Shown here: piece after piece, positions 28,366 through 35,741 of the stretch | Numbering within the stretch: position 1 is the stretch's first letter | Layout: each line of letters begins with the position of its first letter | Assembly (NCBI RefSeq): GCF_943737015.1 | Contig: NZ_CALSFP010000001.1 | Location: 682,001 to 746,000 of the forward strand | DNA: 64,000 nucleotides | Reading direction: 5' to 3' | Source: Staphylococcus sp. Marseille-Q5304 | Lineage (GTDB): Bacteria; Bacillota; Bacilli; Staphylococcales; Staphylococcaceae | The notes under the pieces: generated by a model | What the model was told of the DNA's origin: nothing | Databases searched by the model: none | What the model saw: the letters and a program-made list of their open reading frames with translations, nothing else | Position numbers and translations under genes: made by a program

Positions 28366-29760
28366 ATGACGGAAATTGCAATTATAGGTGCAGGGATCAC
28401 TGGGTTAACAAGTGCATACTACATTAAACGACAACGACCTGACATTGACGTAACAATTTACGAAGCGACAAATAGAACAGGTGGTAAGATTCAAACATAT
28501 AGAAAAGACGGCTACACGATTGAACTGGGACCTGAATCGTATCTTGGAAGAAAGCATATTATGACAGATGTCGCAAAAGACATTGGTTTAGAGTCAGATC
28601 TCGTTACAAATCAAACAGGTCAATCTTATATCTATGCTAAAAATAAACTTTATCCTATCCCAGGTGGATCCATTTTGGGAATACCGACAAGTCTGAAACC
28701 ATTTTTACAAACGAAACTCATTTCACCGATAGGTAAACTGAGAGCCGGTTTAGATTATTTAAAGCGTCCAACACAGATGGAAAATGATATTTCAGTAGGA
28801 CACTTTTTCCGAGCAAGATTAGGTGATGAAGTACTTGAAAATCTCATAGAACCATTAATGGGTGGTATTTACGGCACAAATATAGATGACTTAAGTTTAA
28901 TGAGTACCTTCCCTGAATTTAAGCAGAGAGAAGAGCAATTCGGTAGCTTAATTAAAGGGATGAAATATGAGAAGATACAGCGCCAACAGCAAAGACAGCT
29001 TTATCCTGGTGCCCCGAAAGGTCAATTTAGACAATTTAAAAATGGATTAAGTTCATTTATTGAAAGTTTAACTAAATATGTAGAACACCAAGGAGTAAAG
29101 ATTGTATATAATACTAGAGTAAATGATATTACTCAATCTCAGAAACATTATCATTTACACTTTACTAATCAAAAGATTGCTTTCGATGGGGTATTAGTTA
29201 CAACACCACACCAAACTTTTATAAAATGGTTCGAGAATGATCCAGCGTTTGATTACTTTAAAGAAATGCAATCTACGTCAGTTGCTACAGTTGTATTGGC
29301 ATTTGATGAAAAAGACATTGAAAACACGTACGACGGCACAGGGTTTGTTATTGCACGTACGAGCAATACGACAATTACAGCTTGTACTTGGACAAGTAAA
29401 AAATGGCCATTCACAACACCAGAAGGTAAAGTATTGTTGCGTGCTTACGTAGGTAAACCAGGTGACACTACATTAGATGCTCATAACGACGATGAAATCG
29501 TGTCGATAGTAAGAAACGATTTAAATAAAATGATGAATATTAATGGCGATCCTGAATTCAGTATTGTAAACCGATTACCACAGAGTATGCCACAATATAG
29601 AGTGGGTCATATCGATAAAGTTAAAGATATTCAGTCACACATTATTAAAAATTATCCAAAATTAAGAATAACAGGTGCTTCATTTGAAGCGGTAGGTTTA
29701 CCGGATTGTATACAACAAGGTAAAGATGCGGTTGAATCTCTATTAAATGAAATAGAATAA
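28366..29760 (+). CDS. hemY: Coproporphyrinogen III oxidase (HemY/CgoX)
   Basis: 464 residues from ATG 28366, following GAAAGGAG. The FAD-binding motif GAGITGLTSAYY opens the protein and ELGPESYLG and the C-terminal TGASFEAVGLPDCIQQG are typical of HemY. It oxidises coproporphyrinogen III to coproporphyrin III with oxygen. Last gene of the operon. Confidence 0.95.
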   Translation: MTEIAIIGAGITGLTSAYYIKRQRPDIDVTIYEATNRTGGKIQTYRKDGYTIELGPESYLGRKHIMTDVAKDIGLESDLVTNQTGQSYIYAKNKLYPIPGGSILGIPTSLKPFLQTKLISPIGKLRAGLDYLKRPTQMENDISVGHFFRARLGDEVLENLIEPLMGGIYGTNIDDLSLMSTFPEFKQREEQFGSLIKGMKYEKIQRQQQRQLYPGAPKGQFRQFKNGLSSFIESLTKYVEHQGVKIVYNTRVNDITQSQKHYHLHFTNQKIAFDGVLVTTPHQTFIKWFENDPAFDYFKEMQSTSVATVVLAFDEKDIENTYDGTGFVIARTSNTTITACTWTSKKWPFTTPEGKVLLRAYVGKPGDTTLDAHNDDEIVSIVRNDLNKMMNINGDPEFSIVNRLPQSMPQYRVGHIDKVKDIQSHIIKNYPKLRITGASFEAVGLPDCIQQGKDAVESLLNEIE

Positions 29761-29766
29761 TAGATT

Positions 29767-29820
29767 AAAAAACATTACTCGATTTAATTTAATTATTAAA
29801 AAGGGTGATGTTTTTTTATT
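29767..29820 (+). terminator. Terminator of hemEHY
   Basis: AAAAACATTACTC (29768-29780) pairs with GGGTGATGTTTTT (29802-29814), with G-U pairs, and a T-run follows. Confidence 0.75.
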
Positions 29821-29993
29821 ATGAGATTTTAAAACTCATTAAATTTATGAGATACTAAAAATTAAATGCTAAGGATTTTAAGAGTTATGAAATAAGATGT
29901 GACTTTGCCTAAAGAACGAATTGAGTATACAAAAAGTTAGCATTGAGTATCAATAAGGAAAGGTAACTCTTTTACTCCGTGGGGGAATTAATA

Positions 29994-30551
29994 ATGACAG
30001 ATATAATTATAGTACATTCTAAATATGGAGATTCAACAAACCACTGGTATGAGTGGTTAGCAAATAATTTAACGATTGAAGGTTATCGCGTAAATATTTT
30101 TAATATTGCAGTTGACACAAATGATAATCTTCAACAATGGGTAGACGAAATGGAACAACAAATACATATTCGAAAATATGAAACATACTTTGTTACGCAT
30201 GGATTTGGCACATTAGCTGCTTTAAAATACCTAGAATGTAAAGATATTCAAAGTATAGAAGGGCTTTTTAGTATTTCGGGATTTAAAGATGATGCTAAAG
30301 ATATCGATGAAAATATAAAACTGAAAGATGAATCGATAGATTATGAAAAAGTAAAATCTAAAGTGGATCATTTTTATGGTTTATGTTCAAAAGATGATCA
30401 ATATGTTTCCTATAAAGAAACAAAGAGACTCATGGACACGCTAGGTGGGACATGTAGGATAACAGATCACGGCGGACATTTTATGGATAGTGATGGATTT
30501 GGTACGTTTACCAAATTACAAAGTAAAATGCAGAAGTTAATGACAACGTAA
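29994..30551 (+). CDS. Small alpha/beta-hydrolase, RBBP9/YdeN-like, altered nucleophile
   Basis: 185 residues from ATG 29994 behind GGGGGAA. The start IIIVHSKYGDSTNHWYEWLA is typical of the RBBP9/YdeN serine-hydrolase family. The acid (CSKDDQYV) and base (DHGGHF) regions are in place. At the nucleophile elbow, however, the sequence reads THGFG where G-x-S-x-G is expected, so the catalytic Ser is missing. It is either a non-hydrolytic member or has a shifted function. It sits alone between hemEHY and the tRNA cluster. Confidence 0.72.
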   Translation: MTDIIIVHSKYGDSTNHWYEWLANNLTIEGYRVNIFNIAVDTNDNLQQWVDEMEQQIHIRKYETYFVTHGFGTLAALKYLECKDIQSIEGLFSISGFKDDAKDIDENIKLKDESIDYEKVKSKVDHFYGLCSKDDQYVSYKETKRLMDTLGGTCRITDHGGHFMDSDGFGTFTKLQSKMQKLMTT

Positions 30552-30788
30552 ATAATCATAAAGAAAAGGTCATTTACGTTGCTTGAATGTATTATTTAGG
30601 AATTTAAAGTCGTGCGTTTTTAATGAAGTGAATAAGAGCACGCTACTTTGAAATAGAATCAGATAAGGAATAGGGGACGCGTAAAATTAATAATGTAAAG
30701 AAAACAAAGAAAAAATATAAATAAAGCACAAAAATTAAAAAAATATGGTATATATTGCGTTTTTACACAAATTTCTTTCAATAAGTTA

Positions 30789-30817
30789 TTGACGTTAGTG
30801 CTAAAAATTTATATACT
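30789..30817 (+). promoter_or_regulatory. tRNA operon promoter P1
   Basis: TTGACG (30789-30794), 17-bp spacer, TATACT (30812-30817). Confidence 0.65.
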
Positions 30818-30913
30818 GTAAAAGTCTTACAAGTTAGCCGAGTTCAAATAGCAAGTATTACATATCTTCTTTAAGCAATAATTAAATAAATGTAAATAAA
30901 TTATAAAAATATA

Positions 30914-30943
30914 TTGACTTGATATTAAGATATATGCTATATT
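30914..30943 (+). promoter_or_regulatory. tRNA operon promoter P2
   Basis: TTGACT (30914-30919), 18-bp spacer, TATATT (30938-30943), about 30 bp before the first tRNA. The tandem layout resembles rRNA operon P1/P2 promoters. Confidence 0.7.
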
Positions 30944-30972
30944 AATGAGGTAGGCGTATTAAATAATATTAA

Positions 30973-31046
<74 letters not shown>

Positions 31047-31056
31047 TTACATAATA

Positions 31057-31132
31057 GGTCCCGTAGTGTAGCGGTTAACACGCCTGCCTGTCACGCAGGA
31101 GATCGCGGGTTCGATTCCCGTCGGGACCGCCA
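31057..31132 (+). tRNA. tRNA-Asp (GTC)
   Basis: Acceptor GGTCCCG/CGGGACC, anticodon GTC, T-loop GGTTCGATTCC; CCA encoded. Confidence 0.97.
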
Positions 31133-31136
31133 TTAT

Positions 31137-31209
31137 GGTTCAGTAGCTCAGTTGGTAGAGCAATGGATTGAAGCTCCATGTGTCGGCAGTTCGACTCTGT
31201 CCTGAACCA
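31137..31209 (+). tRNA. tRNA-Phe (GAA)
   Basis: Acceptor GGTTCAG/CTGAACC, anticodon loop TTGAAGC with anticodon GAA; CCA not encoded. Confidence 0.96.
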
Positions 31210-31225
31210 TTTCTGATTTGCCCTT

Positions 31226-31299
31226 GGCGGATGTGGCGAAGTGGTTAACGCATCGGATTGTGGTTCCGACACGCGTGGGTTCGATTCCCATCATCCGCC
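31226..31299 (+). tRNA. tRNA-His (GTG)
   Basis: Acceptor GCGGATG/CATCCGC with the extra G-1 paired to C73, typical of His; anticodon GTG in loop TTGTGGT. Confidence 0.96.
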
Positions 31300-31318
31300 C
31301 CTTTAATCATTATCATAT

Positions 31319-31392
31319 GCGGGTGTAGTTTAATGGCAAAACCTCAGCCTTCCAAGCTGATGTTGTGGGTTCGATTCCCATCACCCGCTCCA
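31319..31392 (+). tRNA. tRNA-Gly (TCC)
   Basis: Acceptor GCGGGTG/CACCCGC, anticodon TCC in loop CTTCCAA; CCA encoded. Confidence 0.96.
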
Positions 31393-31401
31393 TTATATTA
31401 A

Positions 31402-31476
31402 TCCACAGTAGCTCAGTGGTAGAGCTATCGGCTGTTAACCGATCGGTCGTAGGTTCGAGTCCTACCTGTGGAGCCA
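31402..31476 (+). tRNA. tRNA-Asn (GTT)
   Basis: Acceptor TCCACAG/CTGTGGA, anticodon GTT in loop CTGTTAA; CCA encoded. Confidence 0.96.
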
Positions 31477-31477
31477 T

Positions 31478-31549
31478 GGCCCCGTGGTCAAGCGGTTAAG
31501 ACACCGCCCTTTCACGGCGGTAACACGGGTTCGAGTCCCGTCGGGGTCA
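31478..31549 (+). tRNA. tRNA-Glu (TTC)
   Basis: Acceptor GGCCCCG/CGGGGTC with a G-U pair, anticodon TTC in loop CTTTCAC; starts one base after the Asn CCA. Confidence 0.96.
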
Positions 31550-31552
31550 TAC

Positions 31553-31585
31553 AAACAGAAGTGAAATATCGCTTCTGTTTTTTTA
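31553..31585 (+). terminator. Terminator between tRNA-Glu and tRNA-Ser
   Basis: AAACAGAAG (31553-31561) pairs with CTTCTGTTT (31572-31580) and seven T follow. It would stop the seven-tRNA transcript and leave tRNA-Ser dependent on read-through or processing. Confidence 0.7.
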
Positions 31586-31589
31586 ATAT

Positions 31590-31678
31590 GGAAAGTTGTC
31601 CGAGTTGGCCGAAGGAGCACGCCTGGAAAGCGTGTAGGCGCCACAAGCGTCTCGAGGGTTCGAATCCCTCACTTTCCG
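31590..31678 (+). tRNA. tRNA-Ser (GGA), attachment site of an integrated element
   Basis: 89 nt with acceptor GGAAAGT/ACTTTCC, anticodon GGA in loop CTGGAAA, and the long variable arm of tRNA-Ser. Its last 14 bases recur at 35574-35587, so it served as integration target; the gene itself stays intact. Confidence 0.96.
31665..31678 (+). repeat. attL-like 14-bp core in tRNA-Ser
   Basis: TCCCTCACTTTCCG, identical to 35574-35587 in the same orientation. Confidence 0.75.
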
Positions 31679-31976
31679 TTATTTGCTTATTCCTCGTTAT
31701 TCATCGTTTATAAAAACGTTAATATGACGGGGTTTTGTTATATCTCGTTTAACTTCGTTTTTCATCGTTTTTATAATTCTACGCCAACGGAACGCCAATA
31801 TTCGCATGATAAAATAGGTGTTACGCCAATATTTTTAAGTCGACGCCAACGCAGTTATCGCCTTGTTTTCTGAAATGTTTGCCATTATAACCAAAATAAA
31901 ACCCCCATTTATCGTTACTATTCATTTTGACTTACATTTTATAAATTTTTAGAGAACTTAAGTTCTAGTAGAGGAT
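31679..31976. other. Integrase-less att-proximal region with short direct repeats
   Basis: No gene. It holds four direct copies of ACGCCAA (31781, 31792, 31823, 31843), a pair of related TCGTT-x-TTCATCGTTT copies at about 31694 and 31755, and a perfect 14-bp palindrome AGAACTTAAGTTCT at 31953-31966. These look like the arm-type binding sites found next to phage att sites. Confidence 0.55.
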
Positions 31977-32016
31977 AAAAAATAATAAGGGTACCGAAGT
32001 ACCCTTATTATTTTTA
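31977..32016 (-). terminator. Terminator of the DUF4041 gene
   Basis: A 14-bp perfect inverted repeat (31981-31994 with 31999-32012) with A/T-runs on both sides; it overlaps the end of the gene at 32014. Confidence 0.85.
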
Positions 32017-33315
32017 ACTTATTTCCAATCTCAATGATTCTTTATATTGTATTGCTTTGGGTTCATCAATAAAATTCACTGTATTATTATGTTCTTTTAA
32101 TACTTGATTTTTAATTTCTTCTATATTTAATTTAAAGAACTCTTTACGTCCATTCACTTTATTAACTTTGTAATTTTTAAAATGTTGATGTAAATTCTTC
32201 TCTAACTCAAATGCATTTTCTGAAAAAATTAAAGCATGAACATCAAATTCAAATGGTACAGAAGCACTGCTCAATTCATTTATTCTATCCATAGGATCTA
32301 AACGACGAGTTACGCCAATTTTATAAATATTTTCTCCGAATGATCCAATGTTAGAAATGATATAAACATATCCAGATTGAGCTTTTTGTTGTCGTTCACT
32401 TATATTTTCTTTTTCAGTATTTAGGTTCTGTAAAGATTGTTCAAGTTCTTTTATTTTTTCAATAAATAGTTCTTTTTCAGCTTGTAATTCTGTATTATTT
32501 AGATATTTTGTTAGCTTATTGATTTCATTATTATGATGTTTAATATCTTTATTTAATTCGTTGAGTCTTTTTTCCATTTCTTTTTTAGCTTTTTCTTCTT
32601 CTTTAATTCTTTCACGTTCTTCTCTTCTAATTATTTTTTCATCTTCAAGTTTAATTTGATATTTATGTACTAATTCAAGCATCTCGAGTTTTATATCTAA
32701 TAGTTGAGTAGGAATTTGTACATTATCAGTTTCAAATATTTTATTTATACCTTCAAAACTCTTAAAAATTCTATTTTGCATACTTTCAATATTTTTACTT
32801 GTAACGCTGTTAATTAAAATTGCAGTTTCAGCGTTAAATAATCTTATAATTTGTTTTACTTGATTATTATAGTGACGTTTATTAGACGTAGGAATATCAA
32901 GTAATAAATTCTCTTTATTTATTAACTCTTTTTCTTTTAATTCTAATTTCTTTATATAATTATTAATATCCGTTGAAGCTACATCAGTCATTTTAAATGG
33001 ATAAATTAACTTTAATTCATATTTAGATCTTTTTTCTTTAATTAAATTATTTAAATATGATAATTCATCAGTACCTTTTTGAATATTTCGATGTAATTCA
33101 TGTGAGATATTTTCCAATTCTTTAGTTTTAATTTTTAATAGTTGATAATTTTTTACATCAATTTCGGTTATTTTATCAATGAGAACTAATTTAATTACTG
33201 CATAAATCGAAAGGCCAAAGGGTATAATTGCTATTCCTGGCGTAGCGATTGCAAATAACAAAGTTACTAATATTGTCCACATTACCCAATTCTTTTTAAA
33301 ATTTTTGTTTTCCAT
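32014..33315 (-). CDS. Phage-type DUF4041 protein with C-terminal T5orf172 (GIY-YIG) nuclease domain
   Basis: 433 residues. Two N-terminal membrane helices (about 10-45) are followed by a DUF4041-like helical region (about 100-225), a Glu/Lys-rich coiled coil (225-310), and a T5orf172/GIY-YIG domain (about 315-420). The last shows SGYVYIISN (the YIY-like start), YKIGVTRR with the conserved Arg, and ELEKNLHQHF. Strong AGAGGAAATC site before ATG 33315. Such genes lie near the integrase in staphylococcal phages, and I would guess a role in lysogeny or exclusion of other phages. The nuclease activity is not proven, and the membrane anchor is noteworthy. Confidence 0.75.
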   Translation of the reverse strand: MENKNFKKNWVMWTILVTLLFAIATPGIAIIPFGLSIYAVIKLVLIDKITEIDVKNYQLLKIKTKELENISHELHRNIQKGTDELSYLNNLIKEKRSKYELKLIYPFKMTDVASTDINNYIKKLELKEKELINKENLLLDIPTSNKRHYNNQVKQIIRLFNAETAILINSVTSKNIESMQNRIFKSFEGINKIFETDNVQIPTQLLDIKLEMLELVHKYQIKLEDEKIIRREERERIKEEEKAKKEMEKRLNELNKDIKHHNNEINKLTKYLNNTELQAEKELFIEKIKELEQSLQNLNTEKENISERQQKAQSGYVYIISNIGSFGENIYKIGVTRRLDPMDRINELSSASVPFEFDVHALIFSENAFELEKNLHQHFKNYKVNKVNGRKEFFKLNIEEIKNQVLKEHNNTVNFIDEPKAIQYKESLRLEIS

Positions 33316-33607
33316 GATTTCCTCTCCAATTAATTTTTATATTCAAACGTACATAATTGTTCTAACATTTTTTAATTTACATAGTACGAGATGCGGTATG
33401 AATAAATAGTGTGTTTTACATATTCAATAAATTGTTAAATTCTCTCAATTATTTCTCTATGAAATAAAAATTAAGTTAACTTGATTTATACAATATAATA
33501 CTATACTTATTTACTAGAGTTTGGCAATAGATATTTTGAATATTTTGTATTATATTTTTGATTAATTTATAAAGTTTCAAAATTTTGATAGTTTAATAAT
33601 TTTATCG
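33316..33607. other. Intergenic region
   Basis: About 290 AT-rich bases between the DUF4041 gene and the duplicated unit. Only promoter-like TATAAT-type boxes are seen. Confidence 0.35.
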
Positions 33608-33665
33608 GTAGGGTAGAATACTTTTACCTACTGTTGTCTCCTAGAATATATCCGTCTAGGAGGAG
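33608..33665 (+). promoter_or_regulatory. Structured leader with RBS-sequestering hairpin, copy 1
   Basis: Hairpin A spans 33608-33631. Hairpin B pairs CTCCTAGA (33638-33645) with TCTAGGAG (33655-33662), and the second arm contains part of the AGGAGGAG ribosome binding site. The same layout recurs at 36722-36777. Confidence 0.65.
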
Positions 33666-33985
33666 CTATGATAAGTTTAATTTCCGCAATTGGGTCCATC
33701 GGGACTTTCATTATGGCACTATTTTATATTATTTCTATTTCTATTCAGTTTTACCAAATGAAAATTGAATTTATTCCAGCGCTCGGCTTTAACCAAACCT
33801 TATTGAGTAGGGACAACAAAAATCAATTATATTTGTTGAATACGTCTGCCAGAGAATCTAAACATGAAGATTTTTTAAGGTTATATAATTTAGGTGGCGG
33901 TGCAGCGAAAGAAATTAAGATAGAAATATATTTAGATGGAGATAAGACGATTCAAACTAAATATGTTAATATCTTACCGAGTAAT
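33608..33985 (+). repeat. Duplicated segment, copy 1 (truncated)
   Basis: About 97% identical by eye to about 36722-37096, covering the structured leader and the first about 105 codons of the unknown gene. Homology breaks off near 33985. Confidence 0.85.
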
Positions 33986-33997
33986 GATGATTTTTAA
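33668..33997 (+). pseudogene. Truncated copy of the membrane-anchored unknown gene at 36780
   Basis: 109 codons from ATG 33668. The first about 105 residues match the 174-residue protein at 36780 almost exactly, then the frame enters unrelated sequence and stops. The kept part has the N-terminal membrane helix and half of the soluble domain. It is probably a non-functional duplicate created by the same events that assembled the island, although its leader and ribosome binding site are intact, so a short product may still be made. Confidence 0.75.
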
Positions 33998-34070
33998 CTT
34001 CATTCCCAACTAGTCTGTTTTGATTCAAATGCAAAACTAAAATATCATGAGCATTTATATCATCTTTCAT
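33966..34070 (-). pseudogene. Gene fragment cut by the duplication junction
   Basis: ATG 34070 follows GGGGAAATGATT and gives MKDDINAHDILVLHLNQNRL before the frame runs into the duplicated segment and stops at 33966. It follows the ImmA remnant in the same direction, so it was the next gene of that module. Not recognised. Confidence 0.45.
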
Positions 34071-34203
34071 AATCATTTCCCCTTTATTTTTAATATCCCA
34101 ATTCTACTCGCATCATATGATTATATTCCTCTACACGTTCTTTTAACTTTTCATCTAGAATTGCCATATAAGAAGACATTTGTCTATGTTCAAAAGTTGA
34201 AAT

Positions 34204-34528
34204 TTACTCTTCTAAACCGTTTTCCATGTGTTCATCAAAAATATCTAATGCAACTTTTGCAGCTTGATAACTGATTTCAAACATACCTGCAACTTCACTT
34301 TCTGATAGCACATGTCTATATTTATATCGGACATTGAGAGGAAACAATAAACATGATGCAAAAGAGTTTGCTTCAAATTCTTCGATTTTAGTTCGTTTTA
34401 AATCTCCTTAGTTGTTGCATGTTCAAATCCATGCCGTGATGATTCATAATAAAATGTCCATATTCATGAGCTAAAGTGAAACGTAATCTTCTACTATAAT
34501 AATTCATATGAGTTATCCTATATTTAGA
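34204..34528 (-). pseudogene. ImmA/IrrE-type metallopeptidase remnant (frameshifted, N-terminus lost)
   Basis: One frame gives RLRFTLAHEYGHFIMNHHG with the zinc-binding HEYGH; after a one-base shift near 34398 a second frame gives EEFEANSFASCLLFPLNV and runs to a stop at 34204. Both are family hallmarks of ImmA (COG2856), phage and ICE anti-repressor peptidases that cleave the resident repressor. The start is also missing. With the small HTH genes to its right this is a broken lysogeny control module. Confidence 0.75.
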
Positions 34529-34702
34529 AGGTGAGGGGGGTGAGGCGAAAAGAAGGAACAAAAAGAACATTGCGAAGATGTTGAATATTACTTGAAAATC
34601 GGCACTTTCACGTTACTATTCATTGATTTACTTCACAAGATGTTCTTATGTAAGTCCCCGAAAGAGGGTCATTGCCTCTTATTATAATAGAAGGGGATAA
34701 AA

Positions 34703-34786
34703 ATGAAAAGAGAGACTAAACAAAAAGTATCATTTAGTTTATCAATTGGAATATTAATCTTGGTTATTTTACTACTAATCACTTAA
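34703..34786 (+). CDS. 27-aa hydrophobic peptide, possible type I toxin-like
   Basis: ATG 34703 follows GAAGGGG at good distance. The peptide has a charged start (MKRETKQKVSF) and one membrane helix (SLSIGILILVILLLIT). A GC-rich hairpin-prone stretch (about 34655-34690) precedes it. Size and shape resemble small membrane toxins of type I toxin-antitoxin systems, but no antisense RNA is proven here. Confidence 0.45.
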   Translation: MKRETKQKVSFSLSIGILILVILLLIT

Positions 34787-34832
34787 TAATAAAATTTGCC
34801 TCATACTTAAAAATATGAATTGTTATGATAAA

Positions 34833-34982
34833 ATGTTTAAAACAATCAAGAAATTAATTGAAAATAAAAGCATATCAAAGTATCAGATTAATAAAGATAT
34901 CGGTTTTAGTTATGGAAATTTAAACTCAATGAAAAACGCTAAAATTTCATATGAGTATGCTAATATCCACCTAAGTGACTAG
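34833..34982 (+). CDS. Small HTH-like protein, 49 aa
   Basis: ATG 34833 to TAG 34982, no clear ribosome binding site (an in-frame ATG at 34815 is an alternative start). The sequence MFKTIKKLIENKSISKYQIN resembles the first part of the HTH protein at 35272, so it may be a shortened homologue. Confidence 0.4.
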   Translation: MFKTIKKLIENKSISKYQINKDIGFSYGNLNSMKNAKISYEYANIHLSD

Positions 34983-35024
34983 GGGTTATTTATTAAAAAA
35001 TAATGTAAGAAAGGTGTTGAATCC

Positions 35025-35179
35025 ATGACGTATGTCAATGATAAATATAAGTGTTTTATGGAAGTGATACAATAGAGAAGGGCAGAAAAATAACAACCTT
35101 CAATACTACAAATACTCGAACTGATAACAGATATCTACAAAATCTTTTTAACATGCTTGTTGAAACTTTGAATAGGTAA
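35025..35179 (+). pseudogene. Small frameshifted gene remnant
   Basis: ATG 35025 behind AAGGTG opens a short frame that stops after 16 codons; in the next frame a coherent coding stretch (TIEKGRKITTFNTTNTRTDN and on to LVETLNR) ends at 35179. A one-base shift near 35070 would join them into about 50 residues. Not recognised; it adds to the signs of decay. Confidence 0.4.
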
Positions 35180-35271
35180 AGAGGCAAGAAAAGTAACAAA
35201 CATAAACTATAATTAGTGTTGTGGCAAATTTATATACTTCCCAATTAAATATAAATCAACGAGGTGATTTT

Positions 35272-35454
35272 ATGAGAAAAGAAATTGAAAAGTTATTAAA
35301 TAGTGATATTACAACTTATAAAATATCAAAAGATACAAATATTAATAATAAAACAATATCAGAATTACGTTCAGGGAAAAGAAAGTTAGATAATATTACA
35401 TTATTAACATCAGAAAAATTATACGAATATGCCAAAACTCACCTTAATGATTAG
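35272..35454 (+). CDS. Small helix-turn-helix protein, 60 aa
   Basis: ATG 35272 follows GAGGTGA. MRKEIEKLLNSDITTYKISK, then NNKTISELRSGKRKLDNITL, form a compact XRE-like helix-turn-helix typical of small staphylococcal phage and plasmid proteins. Its end overlaps a hairpin terminator at 35434-35463. It may be the remains of a repressor gene of the element or a free-standing regulator. Confidence 0.6.
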   Translation: MRKEIEKLLNSDITTYKISKDTNINNKTISELRSGKRKLDNITLLTSEKLYEYAKTHLND

Positions 35455-35464
35455 GTGAGTTTTG
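35434..35464 (+). terminator. Terminator overlapping the end of the HTH gene
   Basis: AAAACTCACCT (35434-35444) pairs with AGGTGAGTTTT (35453-35463). A near-identical hairpin follows the gene at 36780. Confidence 0.7.
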
Positions 35465-35573
35465 TGTCATACACGTGTCAATTTAATTGTATTTAGTTAA
35501 TTTTTGTTAAAAAGAAAATCTTTTAAATATAATTACTTAAGACTTTTTAGTAAATGGTTTAAAATTTAAAAAT

Positions 35574-35587
35574 TCCCTCACTTTCCG
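35574..35587 (+). repeat. attR-like 14-bp copy of the tRNA-Ser 3' end
   Basis: TCCCTCACTTTCCG, identical to 31665-31678. A chance 14-bp match to this exact tRNA end within a few kb is unlikely. Confidence 0.75.
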
Positions 35588-35603
35588 CTAGTCATCAATA
35601 TAA

Positions 35604-35650
35604 ATCCCCGTTATGCAATATTGGGAAAGTTGCATAACGGGGATATTTTG
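35604..35650 (+). terminator. Strong hairpin after attR, probably the original tRNA-Ser terminator
   Basis: A 15-bp perfect inverted repeat (35604-35618 with 35630-35644) with T-rich sequence after it. Its position 17 bp past the tRNA-like copy suggests it once ended the tRNA-Ser transcript. Confidence 0.75.
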
Positions 35651-35741
35651 TATTTTAAAGCGGAAGGGAATAACTATGTGGCAGAATGACTTTTATTTCT
35701 ATTTGTACTTTTTATTTTTGATTCGAATATTAAAAATATGA

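Larger units (their letters stand above)
30552..30972 (+). other. AT-rich region with the tRNA operon promoters
   Basis: About 420 bp with no gene. It carries two promoters in series at 30789 and 30914. Confidence 0.5.
31665..35587 (+). mobile_element. Decayed integrated element (prophage/island remnant) at tRNA-Ser
   Basis: The segment lies between two direct copies of TCCCTCACTTTCCG, one being the 3' end of tRNA-Ser. Inside are repeats resembling integrase arm sites, a DUF4041/GIY-YIG gene, a frameshifted ImmA peptidase, several gene fragments and small HTH genes. The order (att, DUF4041, ImmA, HTH) is that of a staphylococcal phage lysogeny module without integrase or structural genes. 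Directly after the right copy is a hairpin terminator that probably once followed tRNA-Ser. The locus, between tRNAs after hemY and menE, corresponds to the vSa-beta site of S. aureus (from memory). Confidence 0.7.
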
